From Amanita rubescens (Eukaryota > Basidiomycota > Agaricomycetes > Agaricales > Amanitaceae), in contig WION01000007.1 of the NCBI GenBank assembly GCA_015039365.1, positions 496,001 to 560,000 on the forward strand: a DNA stretch of 64,000 nucleotides, in the 5' to 3' direction. The stretch's first letter is position 1, and every line of letters starts with the position of its first letter. Both the position numbers and the translations under genes were made by a program. Under the pieces are notes generated by a model. It was given only the letters and a program-made list of their open reading frames with translations. It was not told where the DNA came from and ran no database searches. Below, one piece after another: positions 62,016 through 64,000 of this stretch.

Positions 62016-62579
62016 AATGGCACAACTCACTGTCACCCCATGACCTTCAAGCTTCATGCCTGATGCAATCTATCCCGCTACAAAACTTTCCCTTGCGCTG
62101 AACTGCAACGGCGTCAGCAAGGCTAAACCGTCTCCAGGTGGCGGCTGCGTTGCAAAATACTTTTCGGCTGAGAAGTTGGTGCAGCGTGTTTCCTATGTAC
62201 CGCCATCACTGCCTTTACCTAACTCGATGTTCATAAAATGCAAAATTATCGTTGAAGCTGGAGTGAATTCAACTACCAGTCTGAGTCGGACGTATATCAA
62301 TTCCATCATGATCATGATGATCTATTTGTCCTTAATAGGACGAGAATACGACGAGGCGGGGATGTGAGAAGAAGAATGAAGAGACGCGTCGGGGTCAGTC
62401 AATAACCCACGGTTTATATATTGAACACGCTTACACGGAAGAGTAAAATTTGTATGCTGACATTTCATGATCGTACAAACGTTACGCTAGAATATAGTAC
62501 TATCGTGATTGGGATCACAACGGAGGACATCATATGAGTGCAGAATAAGTACTCTTTGCTTAAAGTAGTAAGGGCTTTT
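62016..62579. other. intergenic, palindrome edge to oxygenase 3' end
   Basis: Begins with an imperfect echo of the palindrome terminus (CACTGTCACCCCATGACC at 62030-62047). A 103-codon plus frame at 62056-62367 has no recognisable domain. Nothing else seen. Confidence 0.45.
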
Positions 62580-63938
62580 CTAATCTTCGTCCGCAATTGC
62601 ATTCGAGTCCGTACGTGCTGCTGGGATAGGTGGCGTCGTCCTCATCCCGGGTCTACCCACTTCGATGAAGAGGCAGAAGGATTTGTACTCGTACTGCTCG
62701 CTTGGTTGATTACCGCGGACATCGACGGGTTCGTACTGATTCAGTTTCGAAGGCTGTGTTACCCAGTAAACTTGCACGTCATTTTTGAGATCAACGGCAC
62801 CTGCTTTTTCGGCTATGTCTTCCGCAGAGACATCCGTGAGATCGGGAATCGGCCCTTGGAATGCGATAAGCTTGCGATTGGCAGAAACAAAAGCTCGAAG
62901 GGAAACAGGGAGCGAAAGTTTCTTTGCGACCCGTGCGATGTCGGCGTCTACTCCCTTGAGACATTTCCTGATTTCGTCCAAATCAAAGTACGTTCCTCCC
63001 GAGTACGTTTCGACCGGGTATTTATGTTCCAAGTTGAAACCGAGCCATCCACCCTCTGGGAGAAATGTAGCGTCAAGAAGGAGGGCTTCCAGCGCGTTTT
63101 TGAGACCCAGTGCATTCGGAGATAGAAATAAGGGGATGATAGGAGCTGGAGCATCGTCATCAAAATAGAGATTGTATGTGACAGAAATCCGGTGTCCAGA
63201 TTTGACCATCGAAACCTCATGTTCGACATCGCTATAAAGAGCGACGTAAGCCAAATGGGGGCTATGGCATTCCGCGAGAGCTTGTGCAGCGTCGAACGAC
63301 CATTCTTTCTCTTCTTTTCGCATGATAAGCTCGCCACCTTCGAATGGAGTCGGAAATAAGACGACGAGAGAACCAAACATCTGCGTGCTACGGGGTGTAT
63401 CGACATGTGCCTTGAAGAATGATCCTTCTCCTGAAGCATAATTGTCAGTGATATGATCTCAGGACGAGTATAGATGTATGACCATAGACATTCAAATTGT
63501 ACAACTCCGCCCGCACCGGCCTTGCCGATTTTTCTCCAAGTATAAGATTTTCACGGATGACGTTGATAAGACCCAGCTTAACCACGTCTAGTCCAACCAT
63601 GAATGAATCAGCGTTGAGTTTCTTGGCCTTTCTGTAAGACTCGTCATACACGTCGTCTTTGTTCCTCCCGAATGTTGCGGGATCACAGGCTTTTTCCAGT
63701 AGCCCCAGTGACTCCGAAGGAGGATCAAAAAGGCTTATTCGGCTAGAAGTCATTATCAGCGATATTTATGTTGGAGGAGGAAATATGTATCGTACCTCGC
63801 ATTTTCACCCTTCCCATAGTATAGGAGCAGATCATTGGGTGTAACAGGCAGCACGCCACGGCAGAAAGGAACATATCCAGAGGAGAACTGTTGGAGTGAT
63901 CGAAGGTGCTCCTTGGTCATGATGGGTTGTTGAGACAT
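62580..63938 (-). CDS. 2-oxoglutarate/Fe(II) dioxygenase, prolyl-hydroxylase-like
   Basis: ATG 63938 (MSQQPIMTKEHLRSLQQF). Three or more exons; stop 62580-62582. An N-terminal helical part includes CDPATFGRNKDDVYDESYRK and VRAELYNLN. The dioxygenase core has SFFKAHVDTPRS with the iron-binding H-x-D, then GSLVVLFPTPFEGGEL, and DVEHEVSMVKSGHRISVTYN with the distal His and the 2-oxoglutarate-binding Arg. A long C-terminal extension of about 160 residues follows (KKLSLPVSLRAFVSANRKL and others). Such proteins are numerous in Agaricomycetes; substrates are unknown. The catalytic triad appears intact. Confidence 0.85.
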
Positions 63939-64000
63939 GGTTGGAAATTTGAGAAACGACGTATTGACGTTTTATATATGTTCGCGCTACCTGTGGCACG

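Overview
The window is nuclear DNA of a mushroom-forming basidiomycete (Agaricomycetes). Genes are dense, sit on both strands and are cut by many 45-60 nt GT-AG introns. The gene content fits: an eight-cysteine hydrophobin, a laccase, a Crh-type GH16 wall enzyme, two DUF6533-type membrane proteins and an Agaricomycete-type P-loop GTPase. Gene models were assembled by hand by joining conserved protein segments across GT-AG boundaries, so exon edges at weakly conserved ends are approximate.

Layout, left to right. 0-7 kb: a C2H2 zinc-finger factor cut by the window edge, a RAD51-like protein with degenerate ATPase motifs, a two-RRM protein and a GPI-anchored Crh-type GH16. 7-15 kb: one very large minus-strand gene of roughly 2,300 codons, probably UNC80-like. 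15-19 kb: two DUF6533-type paralogs in the same orientation. 20-23 kb: GFA1, which makes glucosamine-6-phosphate for chitin. 25-36 kb: hydrophobin, TENA/THI-4 protein, mitochondrial ribosomal protein mL59, Yra1/ALY mRNA export factor, 5-formyl-THF cyclo-ligase, AIP1, ERG6 and a laccase. 38-49 kb: an Rrm4-like RNA-binding protein (three RRMs plus MLLE modules), a small secreted peptide, Mad3, a Dal5-type permease and an orphan protein. 62.6-63.9 kb: a 2OG-Fe(II) oxygenase. Several genes converge on the cell wall and surface (Crh GH16, GFA1, hydrophobin, laccase, ERG6 for the membrane), but they look like ordinary neighbours, not a cluster.

The two outstanding structures are both in the right third. 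(1) At 50.7-56.1 kb a P-loop GTPase-like gene is interrupted by an array of about 55 consecutive candidate exons, each exactly 3 nt long. Each lies between an AG acceptor and, nearly always, a GTGAGT-like donor, with 50-80 nt between them. None of the triplets is a stop codon, and reading phase is preserved from the last normal exon before the array to the first normal exon after it. The block is visibly poor in CpG, and the GTPase domain carries one apparent +1 frameshift. (2) At 58,265-62,015 there is an inverted repeat with two equal 1,855-nt arms around a 41-nt spacer, with no recognisable gene. A 179-bp pogo/Tc1-type MITE with TA target duplication lies at 37.7 kb. No tRNA, rRNA or CRISPR was seen.
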